In this document: piece by piece, positions 43,115-52,549 of the stretch
Layout: each line of letters begins with the position of its first letter
How positions within the stretch are numbered: position 1 is the first letter of the stretch
NCBI GenBank assembly: GCA_964483805.1
Contig: CAZADH010000001.1
Coordinates: forward strand, 1 to 64,000
Source: CAZADH01 sp964483805
Lineage (GTDB): Bacteria > Muiribacteriota > Ozemobacteria > Ozemobacterales > Ozemobacteraceae
DNA length: 64,000 bases
Direction of reading: 5' to 3'
Made by a program: the position numbers and the translations under genes
Notes under the pieces: generated by a model
Databases searched by the model: none
What the model was told of the DNA's origin: nothing
The model's input: the letters and a program-made list of their open reading frames with translations, nothing else

Positions 43115-44611
43115 ATGCGCGTTCTTCTCATTGATCCGCCCTTCTATCGCCTGATCGGCTTCACCAATCGGTATTACCCGATGGGCTTGTGTTCCCTTGG
43201 GGCGCATCTCGAGCGGCTGGGGCACACGGTCGCCGTGCACGACCACGACGCCAACCTGGCGACCGGTCGCATGGATTACGCGAACCAGACCTGGGCGTAT
43301 CAGGAGTTCGTCAAGCTGTTGCAGAATCCGGATCACCCGACCTGGCGCGAGATCGTGCAGCAGGCGCGGGAGTTCAACCCCGACATCATCGGCATCAGCC
43401 TGCTGACCCCGAAACTGGGCGCGGGCGTGCGGGTGGGATTGGCGTTGCGGGCCGCCTTGCCGGCCGTGCCGATCGTGTTGGGCGGGACGCACCCGACGGT
43501 GCAGCCCGAGGAGACCCTGTCGTGGGGCTTTGCCGACATCGTGGTGCGCGGCGAAGGCGAAGAGACGTTTGCCGAGTTGCTCGAGGCGATCGCCGCCGAC
43601 CGCTCGATGGCCGGCATTCCGGGGTTGTCGTACCGGGGCGCCGACGGCAAGATCCACCACAACCCCGATCGCAAGTTGATTCAAGAGATCAGCACCCTGC
43701 CGGCGCCCGGTCGGCACCTGTTGAAGAACCTGGCGCGCTACACCGGCGAAGACCTCGGTCTGATCATGACTTCGCGCGGTTGTCCGTACAACTGCCGGTT
43801 CTGCTCGAGCAAGTCGATCTGGACCCGCCGCACGCGTTTTCGCGCGATCGATGACGTGGCCAATGAGATCGATGAAATACAAAGTCGTTACAACGTAAGC
43901 TATATTACCTTCAAAGACGATTCGTTCACGTTGCGGCGCGAACGCATCCTCGCATACTGCCGTCTGCATCGGCAACGATTTCCGAAGCTGCCCTGGGAAT
44001 GCGTGACGCGTCTCGACCTGATCGACGCCGACTTGCTGGCGACGATGCGGGCTGCCGGGTGTGTCACCGTGAAAGTCGGCGTCGAGAGCGGCAGTGCGCG
44101 TATGCTCGCGGCGATCGACAAGGGTGAGGGGTTGGCCGAGATGCGTCACGGGGCGCGGTTGTTGCGCCAGTCGGGGATGTTCTGGAGCGCCTATTTCATC
44201 ATCGGGTTGCCCGGTGAGACCGAAGCCGACCAAGATGAATCGGTGCGGGTGCTCGGGCAGTTGGCCCCCGATTTTGCTGCCGTCGGCTGTTACGAGCCGT
44301 TCCCCGGCACGCCGATGTTTGCCGATGGGCTGCAACGTGGGCTGTTCGTGCCGCGCATGAGTGCCGACGAGATTCTGGGCACGCCGCCGGGTGAATACTA
44401 TCTGAAGACACCGGGCGTTCGTTCCGACCTGATTTCGCCCGAGCGCTTCGCGCAGCGGGAACGGCACCTCGTGGGCCTGTTTGCTGCGCGGAACCGGCGG
44501 GTGCGGGCGGTCGTGCGACGATTGCGGGCCCGGGTGGCGCAGTATCGGCTGAACCCGCGGATGTTTTTCCGTGACGCGTGGCAGTTCGTCCAGTGGTATC
44601 ATCACGCGTAG
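43115..44611 (+). CDS. B12-binding-domain radical SAM protein (second)
   Basis: The 498-residue enzyme has an N-terminal cobalamin-binding domain with PMGLCSLGAHLERLGHTVAVHDHD. The radical-SAM core has SRGCPYNCRFC and VKVGVESGSARML, and GLPGETEADQ marks a later strand. It belongs to the same COG1032-type group as the gene at 40521 but is not a close copy. Start ATG 43115 is eight bases after the GT2 stop. Its substrate is unknown. Position before a sugar transferase suggests a role in building a lipid-linked surface glycan. Confidence 0.88.
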   Translation: MRVLLIDPPFYRLIGFTNRYYPMGLCSLGAHLERLGHTVAVHDHDANLATGRMDYANQTWAYQEFVKLLQNPDHPTWREIVQQAREFNPDIIGISLLTPKLGAGVRVGLALRAALPAVPIVLGGTHPTVQPEETLSWGFADIVVRGEGEETFAELLEAIAADRSMAGIPGLSYRGADGKIHHNPDRKLIQEISTLPAPGRHLLKNLARYTGEDLGLIMTSRGCPYNCRFCSSKSIWTRRTRFRAIDDVANEIDEIQSRYNVSYITFKDDSFTLRRERILAYCRLHRQRFPKLPWECVTRLDLIDADLLATMRAAGCVTVKVGVESGSARMLAAIDKGEGLAEMRHGARLLRQSGMFWSAYFIIGLPGETEADQDESVRVLGQLAPDFAAVGCYEPFPGTPMFADGLQRGLFVPRMSADEILGTPPGEYYLKTPGVRSDLISPERFAQRERHLVGLFAARNRRVRAVVRRLRARVAQYRLNPRMFFRDAWQFVQWYHHA

Positions 44612-44641
44612 TGAACAACCAAAGCCAGAGGGTCGTGATCG

Positions 44642-46103
44642 ATGAGTAGTCGCCGCCGTCGCCCGTTGCCGTTCATGCTGCGGGTGCCGCCCAACGCCGA
44701 GATGTTGTTTTCGATCGGCATGGTCGTGCTCGATGCGTTGGTGCTCAACGCCGTGGTGTTGTCGGTGTATCAGTTCTGGTTGACGCCGACCTCGCAGGGC
44801 ATCTACATCGACGCGTATTACAATGTGCGGCTGATTCTTTTCGGTCTGTATTTTGTTTTTGGGGCGCTGCTCACCCGATTCTCGCTGCGCCACGTCGGCA
44901 ACGTGGCCGACAACTTCTCGGGGTCGGCGAGTAGTCTGCTGGCAGTGTTTGTCAGTTTCAACCTGCTCTTGTTCCTGTCGCGCGAACTGGCCCGGCAGGC
45001 GCACAACTTCCCACGACCGGTGTTGCTCATGTCGACGGTCGTGGCGATATTCGCACTGTTCTTGTTGCGGGTCGCGTTGTCGTCACTGTTCAAACCGTAT
45101 CCGCGGTTGCGCCGGGCGTTCATCGTCGGCGACGACGAGGAGGGGCGCCGGATTCTGCGGCACATGCACATGAACGGGCAGGAGCGGTTCAAGATCCTGC
45201 GGGTGTTCAAGGCGGCCGAGATCGACCAGTTGGCGGCCGAGGTGGTGTTCCATCGGGTCGACGAGGTCATCGTCACCGATCCGCACGTGTCGCTCGACAA
45301 GTTCTGGGCGCAGATCTACTACGGCCGCAAGGCCGAGCCGCACCCGTTTCGTGTGCGCCTGGCCGTCGATCCCTCCACGGCCACCGGCGTGTTCGGGTTG
45401 CGCAGTCTCGACGATCTGCCGCTGCTGACCGTTGGGTCCGATGCGCTCGGGCCGATCGGTCGATTCGTGAAGCGCACGTTCGACATCTGTTTTGCCATCT
45501 TCGCGTTGATCATCACCTCGCCGGTGTTGCTGTTGACGGCGATCGCCGTGCGGCTCGATTCGCCGGGGCCGATCTTTTACAAACAGAAGCGGGTCGGCCG
45601 GTTCGGGCGCGAGTTCTACGTGATCAAGTTCCGCTCGATGACCGTCGATGCCGAGAAGGGCAAGGGGCCACAGATCGCGACCGAGCACGATCCGCGCGTC
45701 ACCCGCATCGGTCGCTGGTTGCGGGGATTGGGCATCGATGAGCTGCCGCAGTTCTTCTCGGTTTTGATCGGCGAGATGTCGGTGGTCGGCCCGCGCCCGG
45801 AGCGACCGTTCTTCGTCGAACAGCACCCCGAGTTTCAGGGCCGTCGGCTTGCGGTGCGCCCGCTTCGGCTATCACGCGGCTCACCAGCTCACCGGCCCGG
45901 GGGTGACCGGGTTGGCCGCGGTGAATGCGCGCTACTATCTGAAGCTCACCGACAAGGTCAGCTACGACTACATCTATCTCGACAATGCAGGTCTGTGGCT
46001 CGACATCAAGATCATCTTCCAGACGATCTGGGTCGTGCTGTTTCAGGCCAAGCGGTCGATGAAAGACCCGACCATCAACGACGGTACCAGCGGGGATACC
46101 TGA
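44642..46103 (+). CDS. Undecaprenyl-phosphate sugar transferase (WcaJ/WbaP type), frameshifted
   Basis: Four N-terminal helices, a CoA-binding-like domain (about 150-270) and the bacterial sugar-transferase domain starting at KRTFDICFAIFALI, with KFRSMTVDAE and DELPQFFSVLIGEMSVVGPRPERPFF. In the annotated frame the sequence is normal up to Pro407 (45862), then turns to nonsense. The true C-terminus, GVTGLAAVNARYYLKLTDKV to LWLDIKIIFQTIWVVLF, is in another frame and ends at 46103. Removing 37 bases (45863-45899, between two CCCG repeats) restores an uninterrupted 474-residue protein. Enzymes of this family attach the first sugar-phosphate to the lipid carrier. If the shift is real the last quarter of the catalytic domain is lost. 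Confidence 0.85.
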
Positions 46104-46136
46104 TCGCGGTCTTCTCTCCCGCGGCCGGGGTTTCGC

Positions 46137-46769
46137 TCAGGCGCGTGCCGGCGCGGTTGTTTCGGTAAGAAACTCGAGAAACCGCCAGAACCGTTCCCGG
46201 AATGCCAGACGCCCCACACCGGTCGCATTCAGTCGCGGCAGTTCGGTCTCGTGCCAGGTCTCGAGCAATGCTTCGTATTGCATCGCTTCGCGCGATGCGC
46301 GTCGCGACATGATCTGCACTTCATGGCGGGTCAGGGCGTCGAGCGGCCACGGGGTCGGGCACAGGGCGCGTTCGAGTCGGCGGACGCGCTTCACGTCGGC
46401 GGTGAACGGGTAGAGCCGACAAGACAGTGGTCGCCAGGCGTGTACGCCGCACCGGCGGGTGCCGCCGAGATTGAGCAGAAAAAGGCAGCGACCGGTGCGG
46501 CGGCGCAGGCCCATCAGGAAGCGCTCTTCCTCGCCGAGCGAGAACGACCAGGCGGCTTGCTCGGCGTTCTCGGCCGTCAAAGGAACCGGCATGATGATCG
46601 TTTCGGGGGCGACATGCAGGTGGTCGCGCAGGCGGCGCAGATCGTCAGGAAAGAGATAGACCCGGTAGGCTCCGCAACACACCGTATGGCAGCGGATACA
46701 CGGAATATTGCTGCCGGCCGATTCGGGCCCGCAAGCCGAGGGATTGCTTTCACCGCGCTCGTTGACCAT
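46137..46769 (-). CDS. YkgJ-family cysteine-cluster protein
   Basis: The 210-residue product shows the YkgJ/UPF0153 pattern: CIRCHTVCCGAYRV near the N-terminus, CLFLLNLGGTRRCGVHAWRPLSCRLYPF in the middle, and a later Cys in RALCPTPW. The family is predicted to bind iron or zinc through these cysteines; function is unproven. It converges on the sugar-transferase gene and would overlap its out-of-frame extension but not the restored frame. Confidence 0.85.
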   Translation of the reverse strand: MVNERGESNPSACGPESAGSNIPCIRCHTVCCGAYRVYLFPDDLRRLRDHLHVAPETIIMPVPLTAENAEQAAWSFSLGEEERFLMGLRRRTGRCLFLLNLGGTRRCGVHAWRPLSCRLYPFTADVKRVRRLERALCPTPWPLDALTRHEVQIMSRRASREAMQYEALLETWHETELPRLNATGVGRLAFRERFWRFLEFLTETTAPARA

Positions 46770-46788
46770 CAGCGGTATGCTGCGCGCA

Positions 46789-48039
46789 TCAGATGACCTT
46801 CACCGGGGGCAGGTCCTGCCCGCGCCACGCGAACCACAGGGTGCCGACGAGGCCGCAACATCCGGCGGTGATCAGGTTGACCCCGGGTCCGAGATCCCAG
46901 AGCGCAAAGCTGGCAAAGGCCGCGAGTGATACGATGATGTCGCGCAAGAGGTAGTAGAGGCCAAACATCGCCGCCTTGCGGCCTTCGGGGGCGAGATCCA
47001 TGATCAACGCCTTGCGGGTCGGTTCGCCGAATTCCTTGAGGCCGCGCACGAAGAAGGCGAACACCAGCGGCCAAAACGAACGACAGAAATACAATGTAAA
47101 TGGGAATGCGGTGAAGAAGCCGAAGGTGGCGACGACGAACCACTTCTTGCCGAAGCGGTCGGCGTAATAGGCCACCGGCACGTAGATGAGCATGGCCGTG
47201 ATCATCTCGACGGTCGTGAGGATGCCGAAATCGACCGAGTCGACGGCCGCGCCGCCAAACTCGGGCGTGCCCAGCGTCTTCATGCACCAGACGACGACGA
47301 ACGCGTACGGGATCTGCTCGGCGAAGCGCACGAGAATATCGGAGACCAGCAGGCTCTTGAGCGGCGCCGGCATCTCGACGAAGAGCCGCCAGGGCCGGGC
47401 CTCGGGGCTGTGGGCAGTCTCGGCGGGTCGCGGCGGATCATCGGGAATCATACGTTCCTGCACGAGGATGGCGACGAGAGCCATGAGAATCGCGACGCGG
47501 AACGCCATCTGCACGCCGGTGAACTCGCCGAAATGCTGGATGCACAGGCCGCCGACGATGGGTCCAAGTGCCATCGGGATGCGCCGCACCAGCGAATGCA
47601 TCGACACGCCCATGGTGCGCTTCTCTTTCGGCAAAAGTTGAGCGACGAGCGACATCATGGCGGGCAGTGAGATCGCCGACCAGGCCATGAACAACACCGC
47701 GCCGATGAGGACGGCCTCCCATGACGGGACGAGGACGACGATCAGGTAACCGAAGATCGACATCAGGTTGAACACGAGCAGCGATCGGCGGGTGCCGAGG
47801 CGGTCGGCGAGGTAGCCCCCCGGAAAGGAATACAGCGCCCCGAGCAGATTCTGCAGGCCATTGAGAATGCCGACCGCAAGCGTGCCACCACCGAGGGCAA
47901 GCAGGTAAATGGGCAGGAAACGCTCGGCCATCTTTTCGCCCATGCCCACGAGAATGACGATGACGAGAACGCCGACGATGCCGCGGCGCAGGCCGAAGAA
48001 CTCGATGAGACGACGGGTTGTGTCGGTGGGATGCGTCAT
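46789..48039 (-). CDS. Major facilitator superfamily transporter
   Basis: The 416-residue protein has 12 helices. The loop between helices 2 and 3 has GGYLADRLGTRRSL, the MFS motif A. I started at MTHPTDTTRRLIEFFGLRRG (48039); the frame is open to 48087 but without a better start. TGCTACCAT, an extended -10, ends about 11 bases before this ATG, so the leader would be only a few bases. Efflux of drugs or metabolites is likely; the substrate is unknown. Confidence 0.85.
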   Translation of the reverse strand: MTHPTDTTRRLIEFFGLRRGIVGVLVIVILVGMGEKMAERFLPIYLLALGGGTLAVGILNGLQNLLGALYSFPGGYLADRLGTRRSLLVFNLMSIFGYLIVVLVPSWEAVLIGAVLFMAWSAISLPAMMSLVAQLLPKEKRTMGVSMHSLVRRIPMALGPIVGGLCIQHFGEFTGVQMAFRVAILMALVAILVQERMIPDDPPRPAETAHSPEARPWRLFVEMPAPLKSLLVSDILVRFAEQIPYAFVVVWCMKTLGTPEFGGAAVDSVDFGILTTVEMITAMLIYVPVAYYADRFGKKWFVVATFGFFTAFPFTLYFCRSFWPLVFAFFVRGLKEFGEPTRKALIMDLAPEGRKAAMFGLYYLLRDIIVSLAAFASFALWDLGPGVNLITAGCCGLVGTLWFAWRGQDLPPVKVI

Positions 48040-48098
48040 ACGTGGGATGAATGGTAGCATGAACAAATGCGGATCAGATTGCTGCACCGGAGGGTCGC

Positions 48099-49070
48099 TT
48101 GATTGATAGTCGACGGATCGAGATCGGGGCGTTGGCGGTTGTGCTGGGTGTTGCGTGTTTCGTTGTCGCGCTGCTGATCGGTCCGATCAACCTCGAGAGT
48201 TTTCTCCGTTACGGGGATGTGGGCACCTGCATCGTCGAGAACCTTGACGGGACGAGGTTTTCAGCAGAGCAACATGCACGAAACCGTGTCTGGCGAACGC
48301 AACGGGATGGCCGGATCATGTGGTCGAAGGCGATGCGTGAACTGATGCGGCAACAACCGCAGATGGCGACTTCGGCGATGCAAGCCGGATTCTCGGGTTT
48401 TCCGGAAATGCCGGTGCCATTGCTGGCTTCGATCGGTGGCTGTGACGAAATGCTCTGCTTCAATATCTCGGTGAATCACCAGTTGGACGGGGATGACTTG
48501 AATCGGTGTGTGCCGACCAATCTGAAGGCGATCGCCCCACCGTATCTCGACCCTTGGGGTTTGCCGCTGGTTCCAGTGAGCGACTTTCCGGCCTTCGCAT
48601 CACAGGTTCCCGAACTGGCCGGCAAGAATCCCGAAGAGGACGTGCCCGTCGGGTGCGCGGTCGAGAATCCGCCGCGATACCTGGTTTCGTTGGGCGCGCT
48701 GTTTCGCGGACACGATACCGAGAAGCGTCTGGAGTGTTTCACGACCTGGTGGCGGCCTGTCCGCATCGTCTTGCTGCTGGCGGGCATTGGGCTCGTGACG
48801 CTGGGGCTTGGCCTCTTCTTTGGCTGGAAGCTTCTTTGGTTGCCGGTGCTCTTTGCCGTGGCGTATCAACGCCCCATGATCCAGTGTTACATCTCCGAAG
48901 GCGGTCCAGTCGATGACGGTTTGCGGATCTCCGCGCAGCAGCATCGCGAGTTGCGCGAACGCAGCCGCGTGCTGATCCGCCGTCTCGTGGCCAGCGGCCA
49001 GATGGACGAGGCGACGAAGGATCTGCTAGAACGGACGTTGCTTGATCCGACGACGACGTATCGTAAATAA
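48099..49070 (+). CDS. Membrane protein of unknown function
   Basis: The 323-residue product is initiated at TTG behind CGGAGGG. It has one N-terminal membrane helix (about 8-28), a periplasmic domain with several Cys (CIVENLDG, GGCDEMLCF, RCVPTN, VGCAVENPP), and two adjacent helices near 220-260. A short helical cytoplasmic tail contains ELRERSRVLIRRLVASGQMDEATKDLLERTLL. I know no family. Paired cysteines suggest disulfides in the exported part. It diverges from the MFS gene, and a strong hairpin separates it from the convergent lipoprotein gene. Confidence 0.6.
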   Translation: MIDSRRIEIGALAVVLGVACFVVALLIGPINLESFLRYGDVGTCIVENLDGTRFSAEQHARNRVWRTQRDGRIMWSKAMRELMRQQPQMATSAMQAGFSGFPEMPVPLLASIGGCDEMLCFNISVNHQLDGDDLNRCVPTNLKAIAPPYLDPWGLPLVPVSDFPAFASQVPELAGKNPEEDVPVGCAVENPPRYLVSLGALFRGHDTEKRLECFTTWWRPVRIVLLLAGIGLVTLGLGLFFGWKLLWLPVLFAVAYQRPMIQCYISEGGPVDDGLRISAQQHRELRERSRVLIRRLVASGQMDEATKDLLERTLLDPTTTYRK

Positions 49071-49139
49071 ATCGTATTGTAACTGCGCCCAGGTTGTGTC
49101 GCTGCATCGGCACGGACAAGACCCATTCGTGATAAGCAA

Positions 49140-49172
49140 GCGGGCCGACCGGGAAGGTCCCGATCGGCCCGC
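49140..49172. terminator. Hairpin between convergent genes
   Basis: A 15-bp stem with one mismatch (49140-49154 with 49158-49172) and an AGG loop, between the membrane-protein gene and the minus-strand lipoprotein gene. Confidence 0.8.
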
Positions 49173-49190
49173 AATACATCGTAACTCTTC

Positions 49191-52100
49191 TCAGCGCGAT
49201 ATGTTGGCCAGCAAGAAGTCGCCAGACTGGACGACCGTCGAAGTGCCACCGTGGCGGTTGTTGGTGTACGTTGTCAACCGTGCGGCACCGGCAGGAATAA
49301 CGATCTTCGCTGTGCCCGGACCGCGGACGTTTGAAACCACGACCTCCACAACGTCCTCCATGGGCCCCGTCCGCCATCCCTGCTGAGAGCGATTACCGGT
49401 CCGTGGATTGGTGACGAAGACTGGGATCTGCCCGGTGGGATGAATCGCTGTAATTGTTGCTGTGAACGATCCGGTGACGTTGGCAAGGTAGACCTGCGGC
49501 GACAGTACATACACCCCCTCCGCGTCGAAACGAAACTTGAAGCGATATCGGCATTGCGTCGGGGTCTCGGCGGCCGACAGCACCTGGAGGGTCAACCGGT
49601 CGCCGACCGGTCGGATGGTCCAGTTGAACACCGTTGGCGTACCCGTGGCCTGCCAGACGCCCTCGTTGGTGACGCCCAGAACCTGAACGGTGTGCGGGTA
49701 GGGACTGGGCGCCAGCCCCGACAGAGCAAGTGGTTGCGCAACCGACCGCCGTGTCGACCAAGCTCCGCTGTCCAGTCGATACACGTAGCCAACCACGTCG
49801 GGTCCGCGAACAATGAACTCGGCAAAATTGAGATTGGTCACGACCGGGGGGCAGTTGGTCAGTTGCGACGTCACCGCTGCGGTCGAGACTGTCCAGTTGA
49901 GCACGGTCGGGTTCGATGCCGACTGCCAGTTTCCCGCGGCATCGCAACCGATGACGTGCAGCGTGTGAGCGCCAGGCGCGAGGTTGCGCAGGCGAATCGG
50001 CGTGTCGATCGGCAGAGGTTCGGTATACGGATCATTGAGATCGGCCAACCGGTATGAGTATTTGACCACACCTTCGCCGCCGACGTTCAGAACCGCGCTC
50101 GTCAGTCGCGTGACCGAATTAGGCGTGTTGAGCAGCGCCGCGGTCGGCGGCGTATTATCGATGACCCAGGTGTAACTCGATGTATTGCTCTCGGACTGCC
50201 AGTTGTCGGACGAGTCGTGCCCGATCACGCGCAACGTGTGTGTGCCCGGGGCGATGTTCTGCGCCTGGATCGGCACATTGACCGGCGTGGTGGGGCCAAA
50301 TGCGGCACCGTCGAGCGAATAGCGGTACTCTTCGATTGAGTCGCCGGCAAACGGGACCACGACCCAGGAAACCCGGACATTGATCGAGTTCTGATTGGTC
50401 ATGCTGGGCGGCAGGTTTTCGAGCCACGCCGGCGCCGCATGTTGGTCGGAGAACCAGGAGAGGCGCGTCGGGGTGTTCTCGCTCTGCCAGACACCGGCGG
50501 CGGTCTTGCCGATCACGAGCAGGTAGTTCCAACCCTCGCGGATCCCTGTCAATACAATAGGTTGCGACACCGGTTGCTCGACCCCGAAGACGGGGGTTTG
50601 AGCCGACGCCGAGTCGAGGTAGTGCGCGTATTTGTAGGCCGTGATGCCTGTGCCGCCGATCGTGATCGAGGCTTCCGAGGCGTTCATGGCGGGTCGACCG
50701 GCTGTGATGACCGCAGGGCGCGCGGTGTTGTCGATGGTCCAGCCGATCACCGTGGGCATCGTGGCCGGTTGCCAGTTGCCGGCGGCATCGACCGAGATGA
50801 CGGCCACCTGGTGCGCCCCGGCCGCCAGTCCGGTTAACTGAATCGGCGTGTTCATCGGGAGAGTCGCGCTCCAGGTACCGTTGTCTAGTTGCCACCGGTA
50901 ACCCACGGCATCGTCGGCATGGATGTCGAGCTGGCACGCGGTCTCGGCTGTCATCGATGCCGGCGCACCGTTCACGCGCGCCACCGGAACTTCCGCATCG
51001 ACGTCGAAACGGAACACCAGGGCATTCTCGAGCGGAACCCACACGCCCTGGGCGTTTCCGGCCAAGACCTCGACGACGTGCTGCCCGTTGGTGAGGTTCT
51101 GCAGGCGCAACGGCACGTTGATCGGGAAATCAGCGCTGAACTCCCCACCATCGACACTGAAGCGATAGAACGCAGTGTCGGTGCCATTGAGGACCACCGA
51201 GAACTCGCGCTGATTCGTCAGCGTCGCGACTTCGACGGCGGGGACAACCGTCGGAATCGTGGCCACGCCGGTGATGCTGATCCAGGGGGATGACCGGGCC
51301 TTGCCGTTGGTGTCGACCACGCGGGCGGTCAGGATATACTCGGCGGCCGGGGTCGTCGGCATGCGAAACATGTACGGCGGCGTCGCGACCGCACCCAACC
51401 GGATGAAGTCGGCGAAGAACTCGACGCGATCGATCGGGGCCTGGGTCGGCGTTGCCAGTGCCGTCAATACAATGTCTGCACCATCGGTGAACAACGACCG
51501 ATCGGTCGGCGTGACCAACACGACGCTCGGCAACTGGTCGCGATGGCGCCAGCCGTCGAGCACGTCGGCATAGACGGTCGGCGAGTTCAGGTTCGCGCAA
51601 CCCACAACGGTGCCGACTTCCTGGGCCGCCTTTTGCGGCAGCGTAGCAAAGTCGGCGGGGGCGCTGGCCAGGGTCAGCAGGGTCGCGGCCAGCACGTCGG
51701 GAACGAAGGTGCTGCTGGCCGGTGCCAGGACCATCAGGTTGTCGCCGGCGACCAGATCGAGCGCGCCGCGGAAGCGGGTGTAACCGGCGAGATCGGCCCC
51801 TTCGATCAGGGCCGCACCGATCGCGGTCTTCAGCGGCAGATCCGGGAAAGACGCTTCGGCCGCCCCGTCGATGATCGGCACGGTCTGGCTGATCGTCGTG
51901 AGAGGTTGCGTCGCCACGCCGAGGTTGATGAAGGTCAACGAATACGTGACCGAGGGCGACGATGCCACGGCGCCGGCCACGGCCGCCCGCACCGACAACC
52001 GCGACGGCGCAACCGCTGCATTCGGTTCAAATTCGGACAGGCGCATCTGCATGCGCACGCGCGCCAGGCCGTTGGCCTGCGGTGTGGCCGTCACAGACAG

Positions 52101-52208
52101 GGCAGCACCATCGGGAGACGTGGTGTCGGTCGGGCGCAACTGGCAGCCCAGTTGCATCATGGCGATGAACAATGACAAACAGACGATGAGCAGTCGCGAC
52201 GGTTTCAC
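49191..52208 (-). CDS. Large repeat lipoprotein sharing the N-terminal module of the pseudo-peptidase lipoproteins
   Basis: The 1005-residue lipoprotein (lipobox QLGC near residue 22) starts at a GTG nine bases behind GAGGAGG. The first 220 residues carry the same module as the three lipoproteins transcribed away from it: a strand block ending in TISQTVPIIDGAAEASFPDLPLK, then YTRFRGALDLVAGDNLMVLAP. An Ig-like domain follows, then about six repeats of 80-90 residues. These have the form (Y)R(F/Y)SxDG, a PxNxPIxLxNL turn, GxHxLxVIGxDxxGxWQ and a TWxIDN end. The repeats resemble bacterial Ig-like or OmpL47-type domains. There is no catalytic domain. It is probably an outer-membrane surface adhesin or scaffold. 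Confidence 0.8.
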   Translation of the reverse strand: MKPSRLLIVCLSLFIAMMQLGCQLRPTDTTSPDGAALSVTATPQANGLARVRMQMRLSEFEPNAAVAPSRLSVRAAVAGAVASSPSVTYSLTFINLGVATQPLTTISQTVPIIDGAAEASFPDLPLKTAIGAALIEGADLAGYTRFRGALDLVAGDNLMVLAPASSTFVPDVLAATLLTLASAPADFATLPQKAAQEVGTVVGCANLNSPTVYADVLDGWRHRDQLPSVVLVTPTDRSLFTDGADIVLTALATPTQAPIDRVEFFADFIRLGAVATPPYMFRMPTTPAAEYILTARVVDTNGKARSSPWISITGVATIPTVVPAVEVATLTNQREFSVVLNGTDTAFYRFSVDGGEFSADFPINVPLRLQNLTNGQHVVEVLAGNAQGVWVPLENALVFRFDVDAEVPVARVNGAPASMTAETACQLDIHADDAVGYRWQLDNGTWSATLPMNTPIQLTGLAAGAHQVAVISVDAAGNWQPATMPTVIGWTIDNTARPAVITAGRPAMNASEASITIGGTGITAYKYAHYLDSASAQTPVFGVEQPVSQPIVLTGIREGWNYLLVIGKTAAGVWQSENTPTRLSWFSDQHAAPAWLENLPPSMTNQNSINVRVSWVVVPFAGDSIEEYRYSLDGAAFGPTTPVNVPIQAQNIAPGTHTLRVIGHDSSDNWQSESNTSSYTWVIDNTPPTAALLNTPNSVTRLTSAVLNVGGEGVVKYSYRLADLNDPYTEPLPIDTPIRLRNLAPGAHTLHVIGCDAAGNWQSASNPTVLNWTVSTAAVTSQLTNCPPVVTNLNFAEFIVRGPDVVGYVYRLDSGAWSTRRSVAQPLALSGLAPSPYPHTVQVLGVTNEGVWQATGTPTVFNWTIRPVGDRLTLQVLSAAETPTQCRYRFKFRFDAEGVYVLSPQVYLANVTGSFTATITAIHPTGQIPVFVTNPRTGNRSQQGWRTGPMEDVVEVVVSNVRGPGTAKIVIPAGAARLTTYTNNRHGGTSTVVQSGDFLLANISR

Positions 52209-52549
52209 AAACAAGATCCTCCTCGACAATTTGGGCGGTCGTCCACCCGGGCCGAATACATAGCATGGAACCGGGGTGCCTCGTCAAGTCCGGTTTCTGT
52301 GGCTTTCATGCGGTGGCTAAACAAGCGGATGTCTGCGTGCAACCAACCATAATACGATACGCCTGAGTTCCACAGTGTTGATGCTGGACAACGCCCTGGA
52401 CCCTGGGATAGAATCATCATCGAGAAGTTTCGCGGGTGTCCGTTTCACATGCCGAGGGCGGCACGCAGCAGTTTTCGTGTGCGGCGCCACGATTCCTGAA
52501 CCGGGCAACCAGACACAGGGTAACGAGCCACATTTCACGGAGAGCGATC
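52209..52549. other. 341-bp region between divergent lipoprotein genes
   Basis: It holds the GTG-start ribosome-binding site of the minus-strand gene and a weak minus promoter (TTGACG at 52287-52282, TATGTA at 52262-52257, 19-base spacer). It also has the plus promoter at 52385-52414. An open frame from 52436 would add residues to the plus gene but lacks a start signal. No RNA gene is seen. Confidence 0.6.
52385..52414 (+). promoter_or_regulatory. Candidate promoter of the tandem lipoprotein genes
   Basis: TGGACA (52385-52390), an 18-base spacer, TAGAAT (52409-52414). The leader to the ATG at 52550 would be about 130 bases. Confidence 0.5.
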
